NCBI GenBank assembly: GCA_947085425.1
Contig: CAMTWK010000004.1
Location: forward strand, 148,298-212,297
Source: UKL13-2 sp947085425
GTDB taxonomy: Bacteria; Pseudomonadota; Gammaproteobacteria; Burkholderiales; Usitatibacteraceae
DNA: 64,000 nucleotides
Reading direction: 5' to 3'
The notes below the pieces were generated by a model that worked only from the letters and a program-made list of their open reading frames with translations, had not been told where the DNA came from and did not search any database. The position numbers and the translations under genes were made by a program. Below, one piece after another: positions 1-8,903 of the stretch. Position 1 is the first letter of the stretch. Each line of letters starts with the position of its first letter.

Positions 1-519
1 GGCGGCATGACCGCAGTCGACGCAGCAGTGCAATCAAAAAAGCTTGGCGCGGAAAGTGTGACGATGGTTTATCGACGCGGCGAAGACGCCATGAGCGCCT
101 CGGAATACGAGCAGGACTGGGCAAAACGAAACGGTGTCACCATCCGTCATTGGGCGGCGCCGAAAGAGGTGTTACGTGAGGGCGGACAAGTGCGGGGTGT
201 GCGTTTTGCCTACACACATTTGGTCGGCGGGAAATTGGCCGAAACCGGCGAGACCTTTGACGTAACTGCGGATATGGTTTTAAAGGCGATCGGCCAGACT
301 TTTGAGGCTGAGTCTATCGGTGCGGCGATCACCCTGAAAAGTGGCCGTATCCGCACTGATGAAAACGGCCGCACTTCGCAAGCCAAAATTTGGGCAGGCG
401 GGGATTGTCGCGAGGGTGGCCGTGACTTGACGGTCGAGGCGGTCGAGCATGGCAAACGCGCCGCCATTTCGATCGACCAGGTGTTGCGAAGCGCAACGGC
501 CCCAACCACCCGCAACTGA
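1..519 (+). CDS. preT: NAD-dependent dihydropyrimidine dehydrogenase, PreT-type subunit (5' end cut off)
   Basis: The reading frame is open from the first base, so only the C-terminal 172 residues are present. PreT is the FAD-containing, NADH-oxidising subunit that feeds electrons to PreA for reduction of uracil and thymine in the cytoplasm. The visible part is the second half of a glutamate-synthase-small-subunit-like flavoprotein: a nucleotide-binding stretch with MVYRRGEDAMSAS near residue 22 and the late FAD-binding motif IWAGGDCREGG near residue 130. It is followed after 25 bases by preA in the same direction, which decides between PreT and the generic GltD-like family. The true start lies outside the window. 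Confidence 0.88.
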   Translation, partial: GGMTAVDAAVQSKKLGAESVTMVYRRGEDAMSASEYEQDWAKRNGVTIRHWAAPKEVLREGGQVRGVRFAYTHLVGGKLAETGETFDVTADMVLKAIGQTFEAESIGAAITLKSGRIRTDENGRTSQAKIWAGGDCREGGRDLTVEAVEHGKRAAISIDQVLRSATAPTTRN

Positions 520-544
520 CCCGGCAGCAATCAGGAGAATAATG

Positions 545-1852
545 ATGGCCGATTTACGCAGTAACTTTGTGGGCATCAAGAGCCCCAATCCATTTTGGCT
601 GGCCTCGGCACCACCGACCGACAAAGAATACAACGTGGTGCGCGCTTTTGAAGCGGGCTGGGGCGGCGTGGTGTGGAAAACGGTGGGTGAGGACCCGCCG
701 ATTGTCAACGTCAACGGACCCCGTTACGCTACCCTGTATTCACAAGACCGGCGCGTGATTGGCTTCAACAATATTGAGTTGATTTCAGACCGTCCACTCA
801 AACTAAACCTCGACGAAATGCGCCGGGTGAAACGCGCCTGGCCGGATCGCGCCGTCATTGCGTCATTGATGGTGCCGTGTACCGAAGAGGCATGGCGCAA
901 TATTTTGCCGATGGTCGAAGACACCGGCTGTGATGGGGTTGAGCTGAATTTCGGTTGTCCACACGGCATGAGTGAACGCGGCATGGGTTCGGCGGTCGGG
1001 CAGGTTCCGGAATACATCGAAATGGTGGCGCGCTGGTGCAAGCAGTATTCAAAGTTGCCGGTGATTGTCAAACTCACGCCCAACATCACCGACATACGCC
1101 AGCCGGCGCGTGCCGCCAAAAAAGGTGGTGCCGATGCGGTGAGTTTGATCAACACCATCAACTCCATCATGGGTGTGGATTTGGACACGATGGTGATGCA
1201 TCCCAGCACCAACGGCAAGGGTTCACACGGTGGTTATTGCGGGGTTGCCGTCAAGCCGATCGCGCTCAATATGGTCGGCGAAATTGCGCGCGATGCCGAA
1301 ACCAGCGGCTTGCCCATTTCCGGCATTGGTGGCATCACCACCTGGCGCGATGCGGCGGAGTTTATTGCGCTAGGCGCCGGCAATGTGCAGGTGTGCACGG
1401 CTGCCATGGTGTACGGATTCAAAATCATCGAAGACCTGACCAACGGCTTGGCCAATTTTATGGATGCCAAGGGTTACAAAACCATCGATGATTTTCAGGG
1501 CAAGGCGGTGCCAACCGTGACCAATTGGCAAAATCTCAATTTGAATCACATTGAAAAGGCGGTCATCAATCAGAATCTGTGCATTCAATGTGGACGGTGT
1601 CATGTGGTGTGTGAGGACACCTCGCACCAAGCCATCACCGCCAGCAAAGACGGTCAGCGGTTTTTTGAGGTCAAAAACGAAGAATGTGTGGGCTGCAATT
1701 TGTGCGTGTCAATTTGTCCGGTTGCGGAATGTATCACCATGGTGGCGCTCAAGCCCGGTGAGGTGGATAGCCGCACGGGTGACGTTGTCAGCGGTCAATA
1801 TGCAAATTGGACCACCCATCCGAATAACCCAATGAGTGTGGGGGCAAAATGA
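545..1852 (+). CDS. preA: NAD-dependent dihydropyrimidine dehydrogenase, PreA-type subunit
   Basis: This is the catalytic subunit that reduces uracil or thymine to the 5,6-dihydro form. It has an FMN-binding dihydroorotate-dehydrogenase-like barrel followed by a C-terminal domain with two 4Fe-4S clusters. The catalytic cysteine is expected in the motif NFGCPHGM (Cys138). Mammalian dihydropyrimidine dehydrogenase has Ser where Gly137 stands. The two cluster motifs are CIQCGRCHVVC and CVGCNLCVSIC near the end. Two adjacent ATGs exist at 542 and 545; the AGGAG at 533-537 is better spaced from 545. The stop overlaps the start of the next gene (ATGA), so translation is probably coupled. About 435 residues is normal for the family. 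Confidence 0.95.
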   Translation: MADLRSNFVGIKSPNPFWLASAPPTDKEYNVVRAFEAGWGGVVWKTVGEDPPIVNVNGPRYATLYSQDRRVIGFNNIELISDRPLKLNLDEMRRVKRAWPDRAVIASLMVPCTEEAWRNILPMVEDTGCDGVELNFGCPHGMSERGMGSAVGQVPEYIEMVARWCKQYSKLPVIVKLTPNITDIRQPARAAKKGGADAVSLINTINSIMGVDLDTMVMHPSTNGKGSHGGYCGVAVKPIALNMVGEIARDAETSGLPISGIGGITTWRDAAEFIALGAGNVQVCTAAMVYGFKIIEDLTNGLANFMDAKGYKTIDDFQGKAVPTVTNWQNLNLNHIEKAVINQNLCIQCGRCHVVCEDTSHQAITASKDGQRFFEVKNEECVGCNLCVSICPVAECITMVALKPGEVDSRTGDVVSGQYANWTTHPNNPMSVGAK

Positions 1853-3399
1853 ATGCAACTTTGAGTAGCACGAGCACAACGACGGGCAAATCGGTAACCG
1901 ACAAACTTTATGAAGTGGCCCACTGGATCGGTGGACGGGTTGAGCGTGGCAGCGCCGGACGTGTCATGGATATTTACAACCCGGCGCTGGGCACGGTGCA
2001 AGGACAGCTGCTGCTTGGCACGGAAACCGATCTTGACAATGCGGTCAGCAGTGCGGCGGCCGCTTTTCCGGCGTGGGCACAAACCCCGCCGTTGACACGT
2101 GCGCGTGTGCTGTTTCGTTTTCTGGAAATTGCCCAGGCGCGACGCAAGGAAATTGCCGAGTGTCTGACCCGCGAACACGGCAAAACATTGCCGGACGCGA
2201 TGGGCGAGGTGGCACGCGGACTGGAGATGATCGAATTCGCCACCGGCATTCCGCAGTTGCTCAAAGGCGAATTCACCGATCAGATCGCCCGCGGCATTGA
2301 TGCCTGGTCGATTCGCCAGCCGTTGGGTGTGGTGGCGGGCATCACGCCGTTTAATTTTCCGGCGATGGTGCCCATGTGGATGTACCCTCTGGCGATTGCC
2401 TGTGGCAACACCTTTGTGTTGAAACCGTCGGAGCGTGACCCCTCGGCGAGTCTGTTGGCGGCGCAATGGCTCAAGGAAGCCGGCCTGCCGGATGGTGTGT
2501 TTAATGTGGTGCAAGGCGACAAGGTGGTGGTGAATGCCATTCTTGCCCATCCACAAATTCAGGCGGTGAGTTTTGTCGGCTCGACCAATATCGCCGAGTA
2601 CATTTATCAAACCGGCACGGCGCACGGTAAACGGGTTCAGGCGCTGGGCGGGGCAAAAAATCATATGGTGGTGATGCCCGACGCGGATATTGAACAGGCG
2701 GCGGATGCCTTGATTGGCGCGGCCTATGGCTCGGCCGGCGAGCGGTGCATGGCGATTTCGGTGGCGGTGGCGGTGGGCGATGTTGGCGACAAACTGGCGG
2801 CGGCACTGGCGCCAAAAGTGGCGGCATTAAAAATCGGTGAAGGCCATCAGGATAGCGCGGAAATGGGGCCGGTCATTACTGCCGAGGCCAAACTGCGCAT
2901 TGAAAACTTAATCAGCAAAGGCATTGAGCAGGGCGCAAAAGCGGTGGTGGATGGCCGCAATTGCCGCGTGAGCGGATTCGAAAATGGTTTTTTTGTCGGC
3001 GGCACCTTGCTGGATCATGTGCGCCCGGACATGGTGGTGTATCGCGAAGAAATTTTTGGCCCGGTATTGTGTGTGGTGCGGGTGCCGGACATTGCCAGCG
3101 CCATACAACTGATCAATAGCCATGAATACGGCAACGGTGTGGCACTGTTTACCAGTGATGGCGGCACGGCGCGCGAATTTGTGCGCAACATTCAGGTCGG
3201 CATGGTGGGCGTCAATGTGCCGTTGCCGGTGCCGATGGCATTTAACAGCTTTGGTGGCTGGAAGCGTAGCCTGTTTGGTGATCATCACGCCTACGGGCCG
3301 GAGGCGGTGCGTTTTTACACGCGCCATAAAGCGGTCATGCAACGATGGCCGGATAGCGTGGCGCGGGGGCCGGAGTTTGCGTTTCCACAAATGGGATGA
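1849..3399 (+). CDS. mmsA: CoA-acylating methylmalonate/malonate-semialdehyde dehydrogenase
   Basis: This is an aldehyde dehydrogenase of 516 residues. It has the family-specific stretch TPFNFPAMVPMWMYPLAI and the catalytic cysteine in GSAGERCMA (Cys300). The family oxidises malonate semialdehyde or methylmalonate semialdehyde with NAD and CoA to acetyl-CoA or propionyl-CoA. These semialdehydes come from beta-alanine and beta-aminoisobutyrate, the end products of uracil and thymine breakdown, so its place between preA and the transporter makes biochemical sense. The start overlaps the preA stop by four bases. No beta-alanine aminotransferase gene is visible in the window, so that step must be encoded elsewhere. 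The substrate is inferred from family and context. Confidence 0.92.
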   Translation: MNATLSSTSTTTGKSVTDKLYEVAHWIGGRVERGSAGRVMDIYNPALGTVQGQLLLGTETDLDNAVSSAAAAFPAWAQTPPLTRARVLFRFLEIAQARRKEIAECLTREHGKTLPDAMGEVARGLEMIEFATGIPQLLKGEFTDQIARGIDAWSIRQPLGVVAGITPFNFPAMVPMWMYPLAIACGNTFVLKPSERDPSASLLAAQWLKEAGLPDGVFNVVQGDKVVVNAILAHPQIQAVSFVGSTNIAEYIYQTGTAHGKRVQALGGAKNHMVVMPDADIEQAADALIGAAYGSAGERCMAISVAVAVGDVGDKLAAALAPKVAALKIGEGHQDSAEMGPVITAEAKLRIENLISKGIEQGAKAVVDGRNCRVSGFENGFFVGGTLLDHVRPDMVVYREEIFGPVLCVVRVPDIASAIQLINSHEYGNGVALFTSDGGTAREFVRNIQVGMVGVNVPLPVPMAFNSFGGWKRSLFGDHHAYGPEAVRFYTRHKAVMQRWPDSVARGPEFAFPQMG

Positions 3400-3451
3400 C
3401 ATCACAGCCTAATTTTGTTGTGCCAACTCATCACTTGTCACAGGAGCGAAC

Positions 3452-4915
3452 ATGAGCGATTTCCTGACTAACGACGACCTTCGGCCGACCACCGAAGCCG
3501 AGCGCACTTGGCGCTGGTATCACTTCGCCTCGCTTTGGATCGGTATGGTGATGTGTATTCCCGCGTACATGCTTGCCTCGAGTTTGATCGAAAGTGGCAT
3601 GTCATGGAATCAGGCGGTGAGTACCGTATTCCTTGGCAATATTATTGTTTTGATTCCGATGTTATTGATCGGTCAAGCCGGTACCAAGTACGGAATTCCC
3701 TACGCGGTGTTGGCACGGGCATCATTTGGCACCATTGGGGCGCGACTCCCAGCAATCTTGCGCGCACTGGTGGCGTGCGGGTGGTACGGCATCCAGACCT
3801 GGTTCGGCGGCATGTTGTTGCACACGCTGGTCGGTGTGGTCATGGGCCAACCACTGGGAGGCGACAAAATCTACTGGCTTGGTGTCACCCCCAGCCAGTT
3901 GTTGTGTTTTCTGGGTTTCTGGGCGATCCAGTTATATTACATCGTGCATGGAATCGAATCCATTCGCAAACTGGAAACCTATACGGCGCCATTCAAAATT
4001 GTGATTTGTTTTGTGTTGCTGTGGTGGGCATATTCCAAGGCCGGCGGATTCGGCCCGATTATTGATCAATCGTCACAGTTTGTAGAAGGCGGCAAAAAAG
4101 CCGGCCAGTTCAGCTCGGTGTTTTGGCCTTCACTGACCGCAATGGTGGGATTTTGGGCGACACTGGCGCTGAATATTCCCGACTTCACACGGTTTGCCAA
4201 AACCCAGCGCGACCAAATTATTGGTCAATCAGTTGGCCTGCCGTTACCCATGGGATTGCTGGCGATGTTGGCGATTTTTGTTACCTCGGCCACCGTCGTG
4301 ATCTATGGCAAGGCGATTTGGGATCCGGTTGATTTGGCGAGTCGTCTGACCGGGGCGGCAGTATTAATCGCCCTCATTATTCTTTTGATTGACACAATCA
4401 GTGTCAATCTGGCGGCAAATTTGGTTGGACCAGCCTATGATTTTTCAGCGCTGAATCCAAAACGTATATCGTATAAGACTGGTGGATTTATCACCGCCGG
4501 TATCGCGATTGCCATGATGCCGTGGAAAGTGCTGGAGACCACCCAAGGATATATTTTCACCTGGTTAATAGGTTACTCCGCATTGCTTGGGCCGGTGGCG
4601 GGAATTTTAATTGTTGATTATTATTTGATCCGGCGCACGGAATTGAAAGTGGCGGATCTCTATCTGGCCGACGGTTGTTATAGTTATCGTGCCGGCTGGA
4701 ATTGGGTCGCCATCAGCGCATTCGTCTTGGGGGTATTGCCAAATATTCCCGGATTTTTGAACGCCGCGTTTCCGCAGACGTTTCCGGACGTGGGTGATTT
4801 TTTCAAAACGGTTTACACCTATGCCTGGTTTGTTGGTGTGGCGATTGCGGCGCTGATATATCGCGTCGGCATGCACAGCCATATTCCGAACCAGTCCTTG
4901 TTGCCGGCGACCTAA
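3452..4915 (+). CDS. NCS1-family nucleobase:cation symporter
   Basis: This is an integral inner-membrane protein of 487 residues with about twelve hydrophobic segments. It belongs to the nucleobase-cation-symport-1 family (Mhp1, PucI, FurA relatives), which imports uracil, thymine, hydantoins or allantoin. Recognisable family features are the N-terminal RTWRWYHFASLWIGM and the internal GFWATLALNIPDFTRFAKTQ. A clear AGGAG lies seven bases before the ATG. Its place inside the pyrimidine-degradation cluster suggests uptake of uracil or thymine, or of the dihydropyrimidine. The sequence alone does not fix the substrate. Confidence 0.9.
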   Translation: MSDFLTNDDLRPTTEAERTWRWYHFASLWIGMVMCIPAYMLASSLIESGMSWNQAVSTVFLGNIIVLIPMLLIGQAGTKYGIPYAVLARASFGTIGARLPAILRALVACGWYGIQTWFGGMLLHTLVGVVMGQPLGGDKIYWLGVTPSQLLCFLGFWAIQLYYIVHGIESIRKLETYTAPFKIVICFVLLWWAYSKAGGFGPIIDQSSQFVEGGKKAGQFSSVFWPSLTAMVGFWATLALNIPDFTRFAKTQRDQIIGQSVGLPLPMGLLAMLAIFVTSATVVIYGKAIWDPVDLASRLTGAAVLIALIILLIDTISVNLAANLVGPAYDFSALNPKRISYKTGGFITAGIAIAMMPWKVLETTQGYIFTWLIGYSALLGPVAGILIVDYYLIRRTELKVADLYLADGCYSYRAGWNWVAISAFVLGVLPNIPGFLNAAFPQTFPDVGDFFKTVYTYAWFVGVAIAALIYRVGMHSHIPNQSLLPAT

Positions 4916-4955
4916 ATTCCTTAGGGCAATTAACTCAAATGATCGGAGCATGAAT

Positions 4956-6407
4956 ATGGCGACATCTTTACTCATTCGCGGCGGCACGGTTGTGAATGCC
5001 GACCGCGAAATTAAGGCGGACGTACTTTGTGTGGAGGGTTTGATTGTTGCGGTGGGTGCCGATGCCGCAAAACAATCGCCGGCCGGCGCGCTGACGATTG
5101 ATGCATCAGGTCAATATGTTTTGCCTGGCGGGATTGATCCGCATACCCATATGCAATTGCCTTTTATGGGGACGGTGGCAGTCGATGATTTTTTCACCGG
5201 CACCGCGGCGGGTTTGGCGGGCGGCACCACCAGCATTATTGATTTTGTGATTCCCAGCCCACAACAGTCATTGCTGGACGCGTATCACACGTGGCGCGGT
5301 TGGGCAGAAAAAGCCGCCGCCGATTACAGCTTTCACGTCGCGGTAACGTGGTGGAGTGATTCAGTGCATCGTGATATGGGTGTGCTGGTAAAAGACGAGG
5401 GGATCAACAGCTTCAAACATTTTATGGCGTACAAAAACGCCATCATGTGTGATGACGAGACGTTGGTGAATAGTTTCCGTCGTGCGCTGGAACTCGGTGC
5501 CATGCCGACTGTTCACGCTGAAAATGGCGAACTCGTATATTTGTTGCAAAAAGAAGTAATGAAAATGGGGATCACCGGTCCCGAAGGGCATCCGTTATCG
5601 CGCCCGCCGATGGTTGAAGGCGAAGCGGCCAACCGGGCGATTGCCATTGCCGATGTCATCGGTGTGCCGATTTATGTGGTGCACGTTTCGTGTATTGAGG
5701 CGGCCGAGGCAATTGCGCGTGCGCGTGCGCGTGGCCAACGTGTGTATGGTGAAGTGTTGGCCGGCCATTTGTTGATCGATGACAGCGTTTATCGCCATCC
5801 GGATTTTGCGCAGGCTGCCGCGTATGTGATGAGCCCGCCGTTCCGACCCAAGGAACATCAGGAGGCATTATGGCGTGGTTTGCAATCGGGCCAATTGCAC
5901 ACCACCGCCACCGACCATTGCACCTTCTGCTCCGGCCAAAAAGCGGCGGGCAAGGACGACTTCACCAAGATACCAAATGGCTGCGGCGGCATCGAGGAGC
6001 GTATGGCGGTGATCTGGGATGCGGGCGTCAACAGCGGGCGTCTGACACCGAGTGAATTTGTCGCGATCACATCGAGCAACGCCGCGAAATTATTCAATAT
6101 TTACCCGCAAAAAGGCACCATTAGTGTTGGCGCGGATGCCGATCTGGTGGTGTGGGATCCGCAGGGTACCAAGACGATGTCGGCCAAATCACAACACAGC
6201 AAACTCGACTTTAATGTTTTTGAAGGACGTAAAGTGAGAGGCATTCCGAGCCACACTATCAGCCAAGGTCAGGTGGTGTTCGCCAAGGGCGAGCTGAGGG
6301 CAGAAGTCGGCAAAGGTCGATATATCAAGCGCCCTGCATTCGGGGCAAATTTTCAGGCGGGCGCTCTGCGGGCGAAAGATTTGCAACCCACCGCCGTCAA
6401 GCGTTAA
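4956..6407 (+). CDS. hydA: Dihydropyrimidinase (D-hydantoinase family)
   Basis: This cyclic amidohydrolase opens dihydrouracil or dihydrothymine to N-carbamoyl-beta-alanine or its methyl form. The metal site is seen as DPHTHMQLPF near residue 60 and the lysine that is carboxylated in the family in FKHFMAYKNA (about residue 160). Further metal histidines are expected in MPTVHAENGE and VVHVSCIEAAEA. About 483 residues fits the family. There is another in-frame ATG at 4950. The CGGAG ending at 4948 is one base from that codon but seven from 4956, so I chose 4956. It sits between the transporter and the amidase for the next step. Confidence 0.94.
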   Translation: MATSLLIRGGTVVNADREIKADVLCVEGLIVAVGADAAKQSPAGALTIDASGQYVLPGGIDPHTHMQLPFMGTVAVDDFFTGTAAGLAGGTTSIIDFVIPSPQQSLLDAYHTWRGWAEKAAADYSFHVAVTWWSDSVHRDMGVLVKDEGINSFKHFMAYKNAIMCDDETLVNSFRRALELGAMPTVHAENGELVYLLQKEVMKMGITGPEGHPLSRPPMVEGEAANRAIAIADVIGVPIYVVHVSCIEAAEAIARARARGQRVYGEVLAGHLLIDDSVYRHPDFAQAAAYVMSPPFRPKEHQEALWRGLQSGQLHTTATDHCTFCSGQKAAGKDDFTKIPNGCGGIEERMAVIWDAGVNSGRLTPSEFVAITSSNAAKLFNIYPQKGTISVGADADLVVWDPQGTKTMSAKSQHSKLDFNVFEGRKVRGIPSHTISQGQVVFAKGELRAEVGKGRYIKRPAFGANFQAGALRAKDLQPTAVKR

Positions 6408-6426
6408 GTACGCAAGGAGAATGAGA

Positions 6427-7686
6427 ATGGACATGAAAACGAAACCCGACATCGACGCAATGCGAATCAATGGTGAACGTCTGTGGGCATCGTTGATGGA
6501 GTTGGCCAAAATTGGCGCGACGCCAAAAGGTGGTGTGTGTCGTCTCACTCTCACCGACCTCGATCGGCGGGGGCGCGATTTGGTATTGTTATGGGCCAGA
6601 GACGCGGGTATGACGGTGTCGATAGACAAAATCGGCAATGGTTTTATGCGTCGCGCCGGTAAAAATGCGGCCTTGCCACCGATTGTCACGGGCAGTCATA
6701 TTGATACCCAACCAACCGGCGGAAAATTTGATGGCAACTATGGTGTGTTGGCGGGTATCGAGGTGGTGCGTACATTGAACGATCACGGTGTAGAAACAGA
6801 GGCGCCGATCGAGGTCGCATTTTGGACCAATGAAGAAGGCTCCCGGTTTGTGCCGGTGATGATGGGTTCCGGTGTATTCGCCAAAGCATTTACCTTGGAA
6901 CACGCCTACGCCGCGACCGACACGGAAGGCAAATCAGTGAAAGACGAGCTGGAGCGTATTGGTTATCTTGGTGACGTGGAGCCGGGAGATCATCCGATCG
7001 GTGCCTACTTTGAAACACATATCGAACAGGGCCCGGTGCTGGAAGACAACGACGTGACGATCGGTGTGGTCACCGGTGTGCTGGGCATACGTTGGTACGA
7101 TTGCACTGTAGTCGGCATGGAGGCGCATGCCGGCCCGACACCGATGGCGTTGCGCAAGGATGCGCTGCAGGTCGCAACAAGATTGATGCAAGAGGTGGTG
7201 GCCATCGCTTTGCGTCGTGCGCCGCACGGTCGTGGCACGGTCGGTATGGTGCAGGTACATCCGAATAGTCGCAATGTGATCCCGGGCCGCGTGAAATTTT
7301 CGATTGACCTGCGCAATGCCACCAATGAATTGGTGGACGCGATGGATGCCGACATTCGTGCCGCAGCAAAACAGCTGTCAGCAGAAAGCAAGCTGCCCAT
7401 TACCATTGAGCAAGTTTCGCACTATCCTGCGCAACCGTTTCATGCGGATTGTGTTGATGCGGTCGCGCGCGCGGCCAAAAAACTCGGTTACTCGAATATG
7501 CCGGTGGTGTCAGGGGCGGGACACGATGCGGTTTATATGGCGCGGTTGGCACCGGCCGGCATGATTTTTATTCCGTGCAAGGATGGTATCAGCCATAACG
7601 AAATAGAAGACGCCAAGCCGGAACACATCACTGCGGGTTGTAATGTATTGCTGCACGCCATGTTGGAACGGGCAATAGTGGCCTAA
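6427..7686 (+). CDS. Zn-dependent N-carbamoyl amidase (beta-ureidopropionase type, M20 family)
   Basis: This is a hydantoinase/carbamoylase-family amidase of 419 residues. It is expected to hydrolyse N-carbamoyl-beta-alanine to beta-alanine, CO2 and ammonia, the last step of the reductive pyrimidine pathway. Metal-binding motifs typical of the M20 fold are visible: GSHIDTQPTGGKFDGNYG, WTNEEGSRF, FETHIEQGP and, near the end, DGISHNEIE. Three in-frame ATGs occur at 6421, 6427 and 6433. AAGGAG directly touches the first and is seven bases from the second, so 6427 is preferred. A relative acting on N-carbamoyl-L-amino acids cannot be excluded by sequence, but operon context argues against it. Confidence 0.92.
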   Translation: MDMKTKPDIDAMRINGERLWASLMELAKIGATPKGGVCRLTLTDLDRRGRDLVLLWARDAGMTVSIDKIGNGFMRRAGKNAALPPIVTGSHIDTQPTGGKFDGNYGVLAGIEVVRTLNDHGVETEAPIEVAFWTNEEGSRFVPVMMGSGVFAKAFTLEHAYAATDTEGKSVKDELERIGYLGDVEPGDHPIGAYFETHIEQGPVLEDNDVTIGVVTGVLGIRWYDCTVVGMEAHAGPTPMALRKDALQVATRLMQEVVAIALRRAPHGRGTVGMVQVHPNSRNVIPGRVKFSIDLRNATNELVDAMDADIRAAAKQLSAESKLPITIEQVSHYPAQPFHADCVDAVARAAKKLGYSNMPVVSGAGHDAVYMARLAPAGMIFIPCKDGISHNEIEDAKPEHITAGCNVLLHAMLERAIVA

Positions 7687-7756
7687 GAAATGCGGTGGGG
7701 AATCGCATTATTTCGCGTTCCCGTGTTGGCCCGCCGCTGTAGCTTAAAATTCGCAC

Positions 7757-8194
7757 ATGACAACAGAATATAGACGCTCACATTGCGATCAGCGAGTAAT
7801 CCGCACGACTGGGCTCGTTGTGGGCGGATTCACACTTTTGGAAATGCTGGTGGTGATGGCGTTGATCGCAGCAGTGGCTGGTATCGCGCTGCCAAACTTC
7901 GGGCGATTTCTGGACAGTTTTACCAGCAACACCCAATGGCGCGACTTGGAGTCTGAACTCAACGATCTGCCTTACCGCGCGTTCTCTGCCGGTCGTTCAC
8001 TGCGGCTGGATAAAACCAATGCGCATCATCATTTGCAAAAACTTCCTGCGGACTGGCAGTTTGCCCCCGCCGACGCAATTGTTTATCGAGAAAACGGTTG
8101 GTGCGAGGGTGGTGGCTTGACCATCACTGCGACAAATGGTGCGGTCAAAAAGTATGTTTTAACGGCTCCACAATGCTTGGTAAAAGCGTCATGA
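7757..8194 (+). CDS. gspH: Type II secretion minor pseudopilin, GspH-like
   Basis: This is a 145-residue prepilin-like protein. A 24-residue basic leader ends in glycine, followed by GFTLLEMLVVMALIAAVAGIALP, with the conserved Glu at position +5 after the cleavage site and one hydrophobic helix. That identifies a substrate of prepilin peptidase GspO/PilD. GspH-like minor pseudopilins sit at the tip of the type II secretion pseudopilus. The short variable C-terminal domain does not itself prove H rather than another pseudopilin. It is assigned H because gspI follows with an ATGA overlap. The gspE, F and G genes normally found nearby are not in this window. Confidence 0.75.
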   Translation: MTTEYRRSHCDQRVIRTTGLVVGGFTLLEMLVVMALIAAVAGIALPNFGRFLDSFTSNTQWRDLESELNDLPYRAFSAGRSLRLDKTNAHHHLQKLPADWQFAPADAIVYRENGWCEGGGLTITATNGAVKKYVLTAPQCLVKAS

Positions 8195-8682
8195 TCGCCG
8201 CCAAACCAATGGTAATGCGCGGCATCTCTGCCAAGACGAGAGGGTTTACGCTATTGGAAGCCATTGTTGCCTTGGTCATTTTGACCACCGCCGGGCTGGC
8301 GCTTTTTACCTGGATCAACGCCAGCTTTGACAGCCTGCATCGGATCGAATTTAACAATAATCGTGCGGCCGCTGAGATCAACGCGATGGAGTTTTTGCGC
8401 ACCATTAATCCTATGGAGCGCGCCGAGGGCGAAACGGTTCTGGGCGCGGTGACCGTCCGGTGGCGCGCGCGGTTGCTAGGCGATATCCGACCAAATCTGA
8501 CAGACGGGCAAACTGCCGGCCCGTTTATGGTGGGCATTTATGAGACCGAGGTTGAGTTGGCGGCGCCACCACAATTGCCTCAGTACACTTTTAAGGTCCG
8601 GCAAATGGGCTACCAACGGTTGGCAACCGATATGGACGCATTCGGCGAAAAAGTCAAGAAACCGAAGCCCAAAACGCCATAA
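8191..8682 (+). CDS. gspI: Type II secretion minor pseudopilin, GspI-like
   Basis: This is a 163-residue pseudopilin. The prepilin cleavage site is in RGFTLLEAIVALVILTTAGLA (leader of about 18 residues, Glu at +5), and the C-terminal part resembles the GspI domain (LGAVTVRWRARLLG then a YETEVEL strand). GspI starts the tip complex with GspJ and GspK, whose genes are 8 kb away on this contig. The start at 8191 overlaps the stop of the previous gene by four bases. An upstream in-frame ATG (8173) is possible but would lie within gspH. It is followed by tRNA-Thr. Confidence 0.78.
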   Translation: MIAAKPMVMRGISAKTRGFTLLEAIVALVILTTAGLALFTWINASFDSLHRIEFNNNRAAAEINAMEFLRTINPMERAEGETVLGAVTVRWRARLLGDIRPNLTDGQTAGPFMVGIYETEVELAAPPQLPQYTFKVRQMGYQRLATDMDAFGEKVKKPKPKTP

Positions 8683-8720
8683 GACCCTCGAACGCGTTAG
8701 AATGTCGGTCTTCGTAAATG

Positions 8721-8795
8721 GCCCGCATAGCTCAGGGGTAGAGCAACCGCCTTGTAAGCGGTAGGTCGTCTGTTCAAATCAGACTGTGGGCACCA
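8721..8795 (+). tRNA. tRNA-Thr (anticodon TGT)
   Basis: A full cloverleaf can be folded. The acceptor arm GCCCGCA pairs with TGTGGGC. The D stem is GCTC/GAGC. The anticodon stem ACCGC/GCGGT encloses the loop CTTGTAA with anticodon TGT at 8753-8755. The T stem is GTCTG/CAGAC with loop TTCAAAT. The discriminator is A and the terminal CCA (8793-8795) is encoded. It would read ACA. A TAGAAT box at 8698-8703 could be its -10 element. Confidence 0.96.
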
Positions 8796-8903
8796 AAATA
8801 TCCATCCGCTTTTCGCCAGAATTCTCGTTGAATCTTCCGCGAACGCCCTGCCAATCAAGTTGTCACACGTGGCCCTAATATTGCCAACGTACCCTCATAA
8901 AAA

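Noticed and set aside
449..541. N-terminal extension of PreA in the longest open frame
   Set aside because: It overlaps preT in another frame; the ribosome site at 533-537 marks the real start.
1795..2664. A 289-residue frame on the minus strand opposite mmsA
   Set aside because: It is antisense to a certain gene; long shadows are common in GC-biased codons.
7689..7709. Hairpin AATGCG/CGCATT after the pyrimidine operon
   Set aside because: Only six pairs and no T-run, so it is too weak to call a terminator.
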